Positions 35,029 through 47,343 are shown, counted from the first letter of the stretch. The stretch: DNA of 64,000 bases from Tolypeutes matacus (GCA_026826555.1 JAKSZT010038955.1:304357-368356), one strand, 5' to 3'. The notes: generated from the sequence alone by a model not told the origin. Translations and numbers: made by a program.

Positions 35029-36423
35029 AGGGGGGGGGATGTGCTTACAGGAGGCAACATAAAATTCCACTGATGTTAAGACTGCCACCCAGCCACTTTG
35101 CATTCTTCATGCCTCTAAATCAACAGGCAAAAAAGAGAGATATTGCTAAAGAGAAATTAAACTGTTGCTATACAACAGAGGTAAGGAAGACTATCAGGAG
35201 ATTCCTTGTGTTGTCTGTTATTACTACATGACTAGTGATTAAAATTAATGGAAAATTATGGTGACTTGATTCAGGAAGGATTACTAGTGTCCAACTTGCT
35301 TCAGGAAAGAAAATTCAATTTACCAGACCAGTCAAAAATGCCATGACCAACTGGCTGCAAGTCAAGGACATATGGATTGGGTAGTGGAAGAAGGTAGTTA
35401 TAAACATCAGTTATGGACATTTGTCCAGTTGCAGAAATGAGGAAGGCAATTTTATGAATATTTCTTCCTTATTTTGTTATTTGCCCATGTGTACTAATAA
35501 AATATCTTTGTTTTCTTCACTTTCTTAAAAAAAAATACAGCAAAGAAGAAACAAAGTAGCAGCACCTAATTTAAAAAAGGGGGGGGAGGAAAGAGGAAAG
35601 AAAAGCAAGAAACAAACAAACAAAGGAAAACCAAACAAGCACACAAGAATGCAATCAAACAAAGCTAAAGAAGAACAGCATTCCTTCTTGGGCCCTTGTG
35701 GAGCCTCTCAGCCTGTGTTCATTGATCAATTACCCTGCAGCCTTCTCTTTGCTGGTTTTGAGGCAGATTTTAGTGATTAAATTAAGTTAAAAAATTTTTT
35801 TTGAAGAATAAGGGACGCAAAATAAGGTCTCTTCTGGATGACCCCATCCACCAAGGGGTACCTAAATAGGCTCCTGGAAACTTATCAAACATTTCCCAAT
35901 GCCTGACCCCCCAGGGGAGCTGAGACTCTAATCCTCAGTGCAGAATTATAAAATTGGCTGCCTCTGCCCCATCCCGAGCCAAGCCTCTGTGTCCCATGGA
36001 TGTCAGGTAAGTCAGGCTTCCTCAACAGATTCGCCTCTTCCCTCAGCCCGGCATCATTTCTAACCAGCTGGGTTGCTCCCAAAAAGCTGCAAAGGGTTCC
36101 AGGCAGCCAAAGCAACAGAAAAAACTGTTCTCACCCTTTGAAAGGACCCTCCCACTCTCAGAGAGTACTCCCTCTCACCGGGTAGCTGGGAGGGTGGAGT
36201 TTAGCCATCTTCATCCAATATTTCTAGCTGGGGAAAAAACTCATGATTTTATATTGAGCAGTCCACCTTGCTGTCCAGCTCCCTCCAGATTCATGTCCCC
36301 AAGATTCTCACTCTGCAGGATCCCGGAAGAGACCACCTGGGTAGGAGCCTGCCCCAATCAGCTATCTTCCAAGAGAGAAATGGTGAGTGACCACTTAAAT
36401 CAACACCATCTTCTGCCCACCTA
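35029..36423. other. Unassigned repeat-like DNA before the ERV-L pol remnant
   Basis: 35040-35540 is AT-rich and ends in an A run (35526-35535). 35560-35660 is purine-rich. 35820-36410 is more GC-rich and looks LTR-like (cacctgggtaggagcctgcccc, several promoter-like CT blocks), but I cannot name a family. No coding evidence. Confidence 0.35.
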
Positions 36424-37465
36424 GCTTCACTTCACTTCTGAAGTGATGGTTACTATGGTAGAAAAGGCAAAGTGGACATCACTAGAACTGTCCCTAAATA
36501 GCAAGAGAGTAAATCAAAAGCAATACTGGATTCCTGGAGGAATTGCAGATTAGTGCCAGTATTATTGCTTGAAATATTCAGGGATGATGATTCCTACCAC
36601 CTGATTCCCACCACATTCCCATTTGACACTCCTATTTGGCCTGTGTAGAAAACAAATGGGCCTTGGAGGATGACAGAGGATTGTTGCAAACTTAACCAGG
36701 TGGTTATTCCAATTGCAGCTGTTTTTCTAGATGTAGTATCATTACTTAAGGAAATCCACAGATCCTACATTTCCTGGTATGCAGCTATTGATCTCACAAT
36801 TGCATTTTTTCTTAATTGCTATTTTTAGGGACCACCAGAAACAGCTTGCTTTCAGGTGGTGTAAGACCAGCAATATACTTTTGCTGTCCGGCCTCAGAGT
36901 ATATCAGCTCATCAGCCATGTGTCATAAAATTGTCCAAAAGGAAATTGATCACCTCTCCTTCCCACAAGATATCATACTGTTCCACTATATTGATATCAT
37001 GTTGATTGGACTTCATGAAAAAGAGATAGAAACCAGTCTCAAATTATTGGTAAGGCATTTGCATGAGAGAGGATGGGAGATAAATTCAACAAAATTACAC
37101 AGTCTTCCACATTGGTGAAATTTCTGGGTGTACAGTGGTATGGAGCATGTCAACATATCCCTTATAAAGTAAAGGATAAGCTGTTGCATCTGCCCATCCT
37201 ATGACCAAAAAAGAAGCACAGCACTTAGATGGCTTCTTGGCATGAGGGAGATAGCAAATTCCTCATTTGAGTGTGCTACTCTGGCCCATTTATCAAGTTA
37301 TCAGAACAGCTGATAGTTTTGAGTGGGGACTGGAAATAAAGGAGGTTCTACAACAAGTCCCATTTGTTGTACAAGCTGCTTTGCCACTTGGACTTTATGA
37401 TCCAGCAGATTCAGTAGCTCTAAGGGTCAATAGCAAATATGGATGCAATCTGGATGTTTTTTAAA
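36424..37465 (+). pseudogene. pol: ERV-L pol remnant, reverse transcriptase part
   Basis: Translated pieces follow class III (ERV-L) reverse transcriptase in order: a Pro-rich entry, a DVVSLLKEIH-like segment, LPQ-region traces, then HYIDIMLIGLHEKEIE (36984-37031) and SFEWGLEIKEVLQQVPF (37318-37371). In the active-site motif one Asp codon is missing (Tyr-Ile-Asp-Ile at 36987-36998), and several stops are present. The downstream part of the same gene resumes at about 40600; antisense L1 3' ends (37466-40600) separate the halves. Confidence 0.75.
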
Positions 37466-40400
37466 ATTAATTTTTATTTTTAAAGAAATTTTAGATTTCA
37501 TAAATGTTACATAAAAAATATAAGGGATTCTCATATGTCCCTCTCCCTTCCCTTTCCACACTCTCCTACATTAACAACATCCTTCATTAGTGTGGTTCCT
37601 ATATTAAAATTGATGAACACATGTGGCAGTTTGATATAGTTATGAATTCCAAAAATAGATATTGGATTATGCTTGTAAACTGGTCTGTTCCTCTGGGAGT
37701 GATTAAATTATGATTAGGGCTTTGATTGAGCCATGTCAGTAGGATGTTGAATCCCCACCCCTTGGTGGCTGGGTACTTAGAGATAAAACTACATGGCACA
37801 GCAGATGAGTTTGTAGGAGTTTTGAGCTGGAGTTCTGATGCTGAGTTTTAATGCTGGAGCCCGGGAAGTAAGCACACAGAGGCGATTGGTTGTGAGGAAG
37901 GAGAGAAGGCCCTGGAAAAGAGATGAGCCTTTCATTTGATAGTCTACAGCTGGCCTTGTGGAGATAGCTGAGGAGCTGAGTCTAGAGACAAGCAAGACCT
38001 GGAAAGAGAGGAACCCAAGAAGTGTGAACCCTGACAAACTTCTGCAGCTGTCTTGCTCCAAAATGTGGCCATAGACTTTGGTGAGGGAAGTAACTTACAC
38101 TTTATGGCCTGGTAACTGTAAGCTTCTACCCCAAATAAATATCCTTTATAAAACCTAACTGATTTCTGGTATTTTGCATCAGCACCCCTTTGGCTAACAA
38201 ACACAACACATATTGAAGCATTGTTACACACCTTAGTCTACAATTTATATTATAGTTTACATTATGTCCCACACAATTTTGTAGGTCATGGCAAATTATA
38301 CAATGGCCTGTATTTGTCACTGCAATGTCATGCAGGACAACACCAATGTCCCAAAAAATACCCCCATATAATACCTATTCTTCCCTCTCCCATCCCTCAG
38401 AACCTCTGGTAGCCACTGCTTTTATATCAATTATAAAAGTTCTTCCATTGCTAGAATAATAATAAGTCACTTTAGTCTATTGTTCATTCTCCAATCTTGA
38501 GGATTTCAGAGTGGTGATACCCACTCTGCTTCTAATTAAGAGTGAGCCAAGATCCCATGTGGCTGATGGATGGAAATATCTTGCTTATAGTTCCAGACAC
38601 TCTTTGTTCCTTGGGATGGACATCATCCATCATCATCTATTTGTTAGTTGTCTTGAGTGAGTCCAAAGAACTGGAGAGTAGGTTTTGCAATTCTGCTGAA
38701 ATGCAGCACCAACTGTCACATGGACAGCCCAAAGATTTAAGTATCTGGGACATATGGATGTCAAGTATTATGATAATTATAGGTTCAAATAAAAGGGGAA
38801 GAGCCATGTGTAGAGAACCTATAAATGAGTCTAACTCTGTTACACTGAGGAGCATAATTTCCAAAGAAAGGCCAGTAGAGAGAGTGCTGAATTCTTGAGC
38901 TGTCTGCCATTCTTACAGTGTCTAGATATCTCTAGAGCCCCCAGGAGCCCTGCTGTATGAGGCAATGTTTACTGTGGCAGCCTGAGATCCTGCTGAGATG
39001 TGCATAAATATAACTTTTGGAATGACATCCCAACTGATTTTGAAATCTTTTAATCATAAAAACTCATTTGTATTTAATAATTTCCCCTTTTGTTCAAAGT
39101 CTATTTCCAGTTGCATTGCTAATTTGTGTTTGGTAATAATCCCTTAGTGCCAGGGAGGCTCATCCCCAGGAATCCTGTCCCACACCAAAGGGAAGGTAGT
39201 TCATTTATATGCTGAGTTTGGTTTAAAGAGAGGCTACATTTAAGCAAGAAGGAGGCTTTCCAGAGGTAACTCTTAGGCAGTATATAATACTAGGCTAAGT
39301 TTCAATTTCACAAGAAAAGGTTCATGAGTACAATCTTCAACATCAAAGGTCTTCCTTCACTAGGCTCTGCCTTTATACTCAGGGGATTCTTGCTGTCCTA
39401 TTAGAGAATGCAGCAGAATTCCCCATGGTGGAAATTCAATACTCTTTTGATCATTGTGTGGACTTCCACACACTGCAAAAATGTCCCATGAACACTTGAA
39501 CATATTCATATGTCTTAAAGACATGCCTCAGGTGAACCCCTTCCTATGCATCCCCCAACACTGACACCCCCAGTGGTGATCCTCTCCTGCTACTGTTGTG
39601 ATCCTTATATGATTCAAAACCTCTCCATAAAAGAAGCTAACAAAATAACCAAATAAAATTAATAAAATGAAATAATTTTAAAAATACCCAATAAAATACA
39701 AAAGAATTTAAAATTGAAATAATAAAAAAAAAAATTAGACATTGTTTCTTTCATCACTGAAAGATATGTTGTTATGTATGTACAGTGACATTTTCTTCCA
39801 TATATTCCCCCAGTCTGGTATTTTTTTTTTTTTCATTTTATCTTCAAAGAAGCTTTAGGACACAGAAAAGTCACATAGAAATTATAGGGAATTCCTATAT
39901 ACCCAATGCCCTCCACCCATTCTGCTCTCCCCTATTAATAACATTTTACATTCAGATGGTACATTTGTTATAATTTATGTACAAATATTGAAGAATTGCT
40001 ACTAACAATGGTCAATGATTTACATTATGGTTTACATTTTGGATTGTACATTTTTTATAGGTTTTGATAAAATTTGAAGTGGCCTATATCCATTTTTGCA
40101 AGATCATGCTGAGAAATTCTAATGCCCTACAATCCATCTATTCTATTCTTCCCTCCCCCTCTTCTCAGAACCTATGGTAACCACTAAGTTTCAATTTTTG
40201 AAGAATAAGATTCAGATTTACTTGCAATAATATAGAGGGTTTGACATATTTGTTTTCTTTCATTAGGCACTGCATTTGTTTTTGTGGGATTTTTGTCCCT
40301 GTAATTGAGAACAAAGCAGGATTTGTCAGGATGGGAGTTTGATATTTTCTTGTTTATACTGTGGGTCTCTACCAACTGTTACAACACACTATGTCAAGAT

Positions 40401-40600
40401 GAACACTTACATATTTCATAGAAGCCTGCCCCAGGCACACCTTTTCCAAGATACCCCCTCACTTCCAACAATCTACTCCAGTAACTCTTCCCTACCATAT
40501 TTGCCAAAAGAACATTCCCAACATTGTAGTTTTAACCACAGACCTGCAAATCCTGAGTTCACCTGCTCCTTCCCCTGACCCCCCCCTCCAGTCATCTGGA
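37466..40600 (-). mobile_element. Antisense L1 3'-UTR segments inserted in ERV-L pol
   Basis: Two antisense 3' UTR runs are visible. One is 37466-39720 (proximal part split by the solo LTR at 37622-38199, distal part 38500-39720). The other is 39740-40600 and repeats the proximal part. Both match, with high divergence, the 3' UTR of the L1 copies at 26430-28190 and 55261-57720. No ORF2 is included. Confidence 0.7.
37622..38199 (+). mobile_element. Solo LTR (ERVL-like), copy 2
   Basis: 578 bp, TG to CA, starting TGTGGCAGTTTGA and ending GGCTAACA, flanked by aacaca at 37616-37621 and 38200-38205. An aaataaa poly(A)-like signal lies near 38133. Same family as 17460-17961, opposite orientation, and again inside antisense L1 sequence. 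Confidence 0.82.
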
Positions 40601-41570
40601 AATTATGAGAGGCTTATATAGGAGATCCACAGTGCAGAGTCTCATCATGATTTTGGAGAATACTCTGCCAACATCTGCAGATAACTGCTGTCTTTTTGAA
40701 AAACATCTTTGGATCTGCTACTGGGCCTCATTAGAGACTGAATGCTTAGCCATGGGCCACCAACTTTCCATGAGACCTGAGTTGCCTATCATGAACTGGA
40801 TGTTGTCTCTTGCACAAAACCATAAAGTTAATTGTGTGCAGTAGCACTCCATCATGAAATGGATGTTCTATTTGTAAGAGAGGTCTTGAGTGGGTCCTGA
40901 AGGCACAAGTAAGTTGCATGAGGAGGTGGTCCAAATGTCCATGTTCACCACTCTTTTCACATTACCTTCTCTTTCTCAGCCACAACTATGGCCTCTTGGG
41001 GACTTCCTTACAATTAGTTGATTGAGGAACAGAAAACTTGAGCCTGGTTACAGATGGTTCCGTACAATAATCAGGTACCATCCAAAAGTCAAAAGCTGGA
41101 GTACCACAGCCCATTTCTGGGACATCCTTTAAGGACAGTGGTTAGTAGAAGTCCTCCCAGTAAGCAGAATTTCAAGTAGTGCACCTCATTTTTCTCTTAG
41201 TGTGGAAGGGGAAATGGCTGGAGGTGAATTTGTACACTGATTTATGAGCTATTGCCAATGTTTTAGCTGGAGAGTCAGTGAATTGGAAAGAACACGATTG
41301 CAAAATTGGTTACAAAGAGGTCTGGGAAAGAGGTATATAGATAGACAATTCTGAGTGTGCAAAAAACATAAAGAAATTTGTATTCCACGTGAATGCTCAA
41401 CAGAGGGTGACTTTAGAAGAGGATGATGTTAGTAATCAAGTGGATAAGATGACCTGTTTTGTGGATAACAGTGAGCCTCTTTCTCCAGCCACTCCTGCCC
41501 TAAGAAATGTTGGACTCATGTACCCACACAGAGGCATGGGAATACTTATAGAATCTCATATTATTTACAG
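40600..41570 (+). pseudogene. pol: ERV-L pol remnant, RNase H and integrase start
   Basis: The frame 40605-40844 includes TSADNCCLFEKHLW and MRPELPIMNWML, typical of the end of RT and start of RNase H in ERV-L. At about 41389-41560, HVNAQQRVTLEEDDVSNQVD begins the region just before the integrase zinc domain. The intervening RNase H is broken by stops. It continues the gene interrupted at 37465. Confidence 0.72.
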
Positions 41571-42372
41571 GTATCTCCTTTTTTTAATTTCCCTAGAGAT
41601 CCCTAATACACATTCTAACTAAAAATCTGAGAAGATAAAAACATTTAACAATATGCTGATAACCTGTAATAGTAATAGACAAGGGGCAGTGAAGCAGAGT
41701 CCCCCATATAATTAAAAAATTCTGATAAAATAATTTTCTAATTACTTATTTTAGGAGATACCAGGGAATGAACCCAGGACCACATAAATGGGAAGCAGGT
41801 TCAATCATTGATCTACATCTGTTTCCTATCCAATCATTATTAATATACAATATTTCTTAATCATATATTAGCAATGTTGATAGGTTAATAAGACTTTCAA
41901 ATGTGAATTCATCTTTAGGTTATATCTTGGTTGACTTCCTCTCCATCAGCATTTGTAATTTAGTTAATTTTAATCTGAACTCTATGTCACACTCACATAT
42001 ATCATGTGAAGTATTGAAGTATTAAAAATATTATGCAACATGAATATTTTTATTCATGAAAAATACTGGTAATTCCTGATTTATTTACTGTTTCACTTTT
42101 AAAGTATTATCAGTACTTTAAAAATGCAATCACTCTCATTGATAATTTTATAAAGTGTGTTTGTGTATAAAGAAATGGCAGAAAATCATTTTTAAATCTA
42201 TATACTAATAGTGATATTCATGCTGATATGCAGAACCAAAGATTTTTAGAAAATTTCTGAAGAAAATATATTCATATATGTTTGAAACATCTATTTTCCT
42301 CTATAATGACTCTTAAGCTGTACATTCCTCTGTCAGTACCAATTTTGGTCTGTGCTGTCATTGTTGTCCAAT
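41571..42372. other. AT-rich intergenic DNA with a SINE scrap
   Basis: Apart from the SINE fragment at 41755-41830 nothing was recognised. Confidence 0.45.
41755..41830 (-). mobile_element. Partial tRNA-derived SINE (DAS-like), antisense
   Basis: The string taccagggaatgaacccaggacc...gggaagcaggttcaatcattg is the reverse complement of the SINE head seen at 58100-58170 (A box through B box). Old and truncated. Confidence 0.65.
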
Positions 42373-42889
42373 TCATAATGGGGCTTCTATTCTGTACCTT
42401 GCATGGGGGAGAGCTGAGAAGTAGTGCCAGGGATGTAACCTCTTGAACTTGGGGTCTAGGGACAAATTTAGAGAGAAATTAGACAGTAGAATAGAAAAAG
42501 AAACATTAGAGTGGGTTTCTGTGGGATACCAGGAGGGGAGCAGAGAGGGGACAAGATTCAGGACCTCATCCACTTGTTTCTCATCATCTTCATGATCTCT
42601 ACATGTGGAAGCTGAGTCTTGTCCTAGGACACAGCCCACAGGGCTTCTTCCAGAGGCCCCACCTAGCACAGGGCTTTGCAGGGCTCAGCAGGGAATTTCA
42701 TCTCTGTGCATTCCTCCTTGCTTAAATGGGAAACATTGAGAACTGCATTCTGTCATGTGCCCTACTCTTCCAGTCAGGATACCAATGGAGGTCTAGAGAA
42801 AGGGAGAAACTTTGAACATAAGTGTTCAAAAAGTCATAAAACAGCCACAGGGAAGATAGGCACTGTCATGGGGCAGAGGTTCAGAGTGA

Positions 42890-43170
42890 CTGATCTACAT
42901 ACATGGGACACTGAGTGTCTATCTGATAGAAGAGGCCCATATGTGACAGTGTGTGCCTGCCTGAGGGAAGAGGCCAACATAGGGACTCATATCTGCTTAT
43001 TAGAAGAGGCCTATATGTGACGGTGTGCTCATATGTGATGCGTGGGACCTATATGAGAAAATGTGCCTGATTGAGGAAATGAGACTGCTGTGGGGGTAGA
43101 TGTGTTTTTTTAAGAGGAAGACATCCAGGTGGTAGTAGATGTGGCCCTGTCTGAGGACAGTCATAATGAT
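42890..43170. repeat. Degenerate repeats downstream of the intact V gene
   Basis: agaagaggcccatatgtgac recurs with one change near 43002. The words 'cctgcctgaggg', 'cctgattgagg' and 'cctgtctgagg' recur between 42958 and 43157. Spacing is irregular. It starts about 370 bp 3' of the recombination signal. Confidence 0.6.
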
Positions 43171-43509
43171 TAAGCACACAGAGTGATGATCTGAATGAGT
43201 ATGTAGGAAATCTTCCAAATAAAAGAGGATGGTCTATCATTCATTAAGAAAAAGCAGGACATATGGGAACCTGGTGAAGGATGGTCCCTAGTGAATGATA
43301 ACATCTCATCTGGAAATAAAGAATGTCACTTCCTCCTTCCTTGCCCAGAAAGAGTGAGTAAGAAATTAGAGCAACAGAGAACAAACAAGAAGTGTCCACT
43401 GAGAACTAACAGGAGGGTAAGCCAGTGATCAGAATAGGAAACCCCTTTCTACATTCATAGCAATAAGTACTGGGTGCACTCTGCAGCTCTATTCCCCTAT
43501 TGCAGGGAA

Positions 43510-43548
43510 GGTTTTTGTCAGCACTCACACTGACTTCCTCTCACTGTG
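43510..43548 (-). promoter_or_regulatory. Canonical V recombination signal (23-bp spacer)
   Basis: Heptamer CACAGTG (43542-43548), 23-nt spacer (43519-43541) and nonamer ACAAAAACC (43510-43518) on the minus strand, all perfect. It abuts the CAR(D) end of the V exon and is the best signal in the window. Confidence 0.95.
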
Positions 43549-43985
43549 TCTCTTGCACAGTAATACATGGCTGTGTCCTCAGCAGTTGCAGAGTTCAGCT
43601 GCAGGGAGAACTGGCTCTTGGATGTGTCTCTGGAGATGGTGACTCGGTTTTTGAGGGAAGGGTTGTAATATAAGTTCCCACTATTACTGATGTACCCAAT
43701 CCCCTCCAGACCCTTCCCAGTTACCTGGCAAGTCCAGCTCCAACAATAACCACTGGTGATGGAGTAACCAGAAACTGAGCAGGTGAGGGAGAGTGTCTGT
43801 GAAGGCTTCATCAGGCCAAGTTCTGACTCCTGTAGCTGCACCTGGAATAGAACACCTAAGGACAAGGAAAATCAACCCCTTTTAGTCATCTGCAACCAAA
43901 AATCCTCATAGACCCACATCTGGCAGCTGAGACACTCACCTGGGGGAGCTCCCAACAGACAAAGGAGGAGACCCAACAACCTCAT
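43549..43985 (-). CDS. IGHV segment, clan II, intact open reading frame
   Basis: A heavy-chain V segment that joins to D and J to build the antigen-binding domain. The leader exon 43940-43985 encodes [15 protein letters not shown] (46 nt, phase 1). The donor is GTGAGT, the acceptor CTTAG, and the V exon 43549-43855 starts L-part 2 (GVLF) then Q-V-Q-L-Q. Both conserved cysteines are present (TCSVSG, YYCAR), as are Trp36 and the LSLTC and [10 protein letters not shown] frameworks. CDR2 is [10 protein letters not shown]. It looks closest to mouse IGHV3/human IGHV4 types. Odd residues are Cys33 in CDR1, Thr37 and Cys38 replacing Ile/Val-Arg, and Gly47 replacing the VL-contact Trp. No stop or frameshift was found, so it could rearrange and be expressed, but pairing with a light chain may be altered. 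Confidence 0.92.
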
Positions 43986-44070
43986 CTTCAACACCACAAA
44001 CCTGCCTTCCCCAGAGACTTCCAGCCACATCTGAGGAGATAGATCGTAGCTCCCACAGCCCAAGAGAGGA

Positions 44071-44102
44071 ATTTTATCTTTGAGCCGAAGAACATTTGTA
44101 TG
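44071..44102 (-). promoter_or_regulatory. Promoter of the intact V gene (octamer variant, TATA-like)
   Basis: Plus strand atttgtat at 44095-44102 gives ATACAAAT on the coding strand, one mismatch from the octamer, 110 bp upstream of the ATG. AGATAAAATT (44071-44080) is a TATA-like element between them. Position and order fit IGHV promoters. Confidence 0.65.
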
Positions 44103-47100
44103 TGGCAGGGTCTGAGCCTTATAAGGAGAGAGGGACTAAGGTCAGGCTTCCTCTGGCCCTTCTGGGGTACCTGGTCTCTTGTGGCTTCCCTTCTCTTGAA
44201 GTCACTACACAGTGTGATTCTTGGATGGAGGAGTATCTTTTCAAATCAGCACTTTAAATTCAGGTCAAAACATGACCTCACCTTTCTAAGCCCAGAGCAT
44301 TATTTCCTCAATGCCCATTACTACCTTCCCTTCTCTGTTCCAGTACAGCTTCTATTATTATATAAGGTACAGCCCAACCTGTGTTCCAAGACATCCTGTG
44401 ATTTTGGAATTGGAGACAAATTTGTATGATGCAAACTTCTTTGAGAACAACATGCATCCTCATTCCCCTACATAGTACCAAAACCATATTTTCTTCTTTC
44501 CTCACTGACACCTCTCTATTCAGCCATCAATATACTTGGGGGTTTATATTTGGCAATGATCTTAATCTAATTCCACTTCTCTATCTTACATCACAATCAC
44601 CCAATCCCAACTCCATATTTTGGAAAACAGCTCCTGAAGAAGGGTAGCCCCTGGGTCAGAGAGTCTCAGGGAGGAGGTAACACCAGAGAAGCTGGATTCT
44701 GTGTGCCAGAAATGACAAGATCTCCACTCTGCAGTGGCTCAGAGATCCAGGAACCTGAGTAAGAACTCCTGGGGTGATGACACTTTAAATGACCAAAATG
44801 TCCAGAAAATGTAAAAGTTGAGTCAATATGTAAACAGCAATAAGATCTCAAATATACAATTTCAAACCAAATTCCCATTCAGTTCCCAGCCACAATTCTC
44901 TCACTCAAATCAAACATGGAAACTGATGTTGAGTCTCATCATTGACCCATTTCCCCACACATACTCTGCTTAGTATTATTATCTTTATTGATAACAGTAG
45001 TACTGAAAGGGTTATGATTCAGAACTAGTCTCAGTGGGACCACAGTTTGCTGAAGGACAATGGATCAAATAATAGTAAATGCTTTTCCCAAGAAGACTAA
45101 GATTGGCTGAAACCAAGAGATTTGAGCAAAAGATACTTCTTTAGAGCCACACAACTTCTGAAGCAAATCTCTGTGGTTTGTGCTGCTGGATTTCTTCATG
45201 TCTCACAGGTATATCTAAGGTCCTTTTCCAAACAAAAAGTAGAACTCACCAATGCCATACCCTTATCTCTGGTCATGGAACAGTAGGCATAAAATTTAAG
45301 TACTATGATGTGGCCTGCCCAGGTGCCCGTGACCCCTACCTTTCAGGGTTGGTTTTTCTCCGGGGAGTGCACTTGCAACTCTGTGTGGAGAAAGCAACTA
45401 CGTTTATGGGAACTGACCCACTTGTCCTGGGGATGGCCAGGAGAGCTGGGTTCCATTCCTCTCAGGGTCAGCATTTACCAACAGCTTCAGAGGTGATTGG
45501 GGGTAAGACAACCTAACTCTTTTTTCTCAGAGGTGAAAAATCTGAGGTCTGATCACCCTCTGGTGTTTGTCATTATGAATCTTCATCCTGTGGAATTTGA
45601 AGAAATGGAACCTCTACTTGGTTCTTTCTCCTCCCTGCTGCCCTCAGTTCCTTAATGTTATTGATTGGGAATATATCTTAAACTTCCTGCACAGGAATCC
45701 ATGTCTCACATTCTGCTCCTGGGGAATCTATCAATTGAAGTTTTGAAATATGAGCTGCAGGGAATTTATTTATATGAAAAGATCACACTGATTCATCTGA
45801 TAGAGTATATATATTTTCAGTAGCTTGGAAAGAATAATAAGGATATTCCAATAACATGCCCCATGGAATACTACAAACAGTGGAAGTTTAATGTTAAGCT
45901 TAATGATACATTTGTTTTTGGGTGAGTTCTGTCCTTATTAGTGGAGAAAGTTTCAATACAGGCTCCCCCTTTTTCTTTTGGGGAACCTGTATGGCTTCTT
46001 GTCTCTTGAATCATGGGACAAATACTTATAAAATGAGAGAGCACATGTTCTATGAGGTGGATTGGAAATGCATCACAGGACAACCCCACCATTCTGTGTC
46101 TGAAGTTACCTGACTACAAGCACCACTCTACCCCTGTCCATCCCTGACATCAGCCAACTCTTCTCCCATCCACTCTGCTGTTAGATCTTGCATCTTCCAA
46201 GGTGAGCCAATCAAAGCTCCTGTCTTTTTCCCTGCACCCTTTCCCATTATGTGAATCTTGTCAACCATGTAGAGCTTTTAACATTGTTACACTGTTTTTG
46301 TTTCATGAGTTCCAGTCTTGCCTTGTGATCCAAGGCTTATTGTGCATTTTGTGACTGAAGAAGTTATCATCTGGTGGAACATCTGCTGGGCCTGTGGGCA
46401 TTCTCATCCCACCACACACCCTTAAACCCCACTTGTAAGCTGACACATATTAATTCATCACCCAAACTTTCCCTGGACCACCAAATTAACCCACCCGACC
46501 ACTCATTCCTGCAACATAATCACCTCACCTCAGCTCATGTTTTATTTTGTTAGTAATAATCAAAAGAACAATAATATAATTTATTGTAAAGAATGACAGG
46601 GAGTGCAAATTGTGTGGCACCCAGTAGATACTTTCAGTGTTTTGTCAGTGAGAAGGGGGTTGTTCTTCACTGTTGTGGATGAAGAAGTGACCAGGGAAGG
46701 AGGAGGAACCCTAAGTGCTGACCTGAGATGAGCTTACATGACGTCAGCATGAATATGGACAAAGGGCCTGGACAATGGTGTGTCTGTGGCCAATTCAGAC
46801 TTTTCATTTTCTGATTCATCTTCAATTGGTTATTGAGTGGAAATACCTATGAGGTATGGATACCTGTAACATTAAAGAATTAATATACACTGGTACTGGT
46901 AGGAGGCATGAAATCTGTGTGTAAAATTGGCAATGCCAAAACCAAAATCCAGTGTGTATCAGTGAGGTTCTGTGTTTGGCTGGAGCTGAGAAGGAGAAGC
47001 AGATGGGAATGGATCCCAGAGATGAGCTTGAACCATAAAATATGAGGAACTAATGAAGGAAATCCATTCTGGGGCCTTCCATTCATCATACACACAATCT

Positions 47101-47343
47101 CATCCTGAGCATGATTGGAAACAGCACAAATTTGAGTTCAGTTGTTAATGCAATCACATGCACTTAGCTTTGGGCAAATAACCCATACCTTGTATCTGGG
47201 AAAGTGCAAGTGGTGTCAAAGATTGTTCTTTGTGTTGCCATGCCACAAAATTTCTCTCCTCAGACAGCTTGACACATTTGATTTCTTCAAAACTATTTCT
47301 TTAAATAAATTGTTTCATGAAAGATTCCTCCAACATTGTTTAC

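Noticed and set aside
45170..45530. 112-codon plus frame near a segment similar to 47600-47830
   Set aside because: Similarity is weak by eye and no domain, start context or splice signals support a gene.
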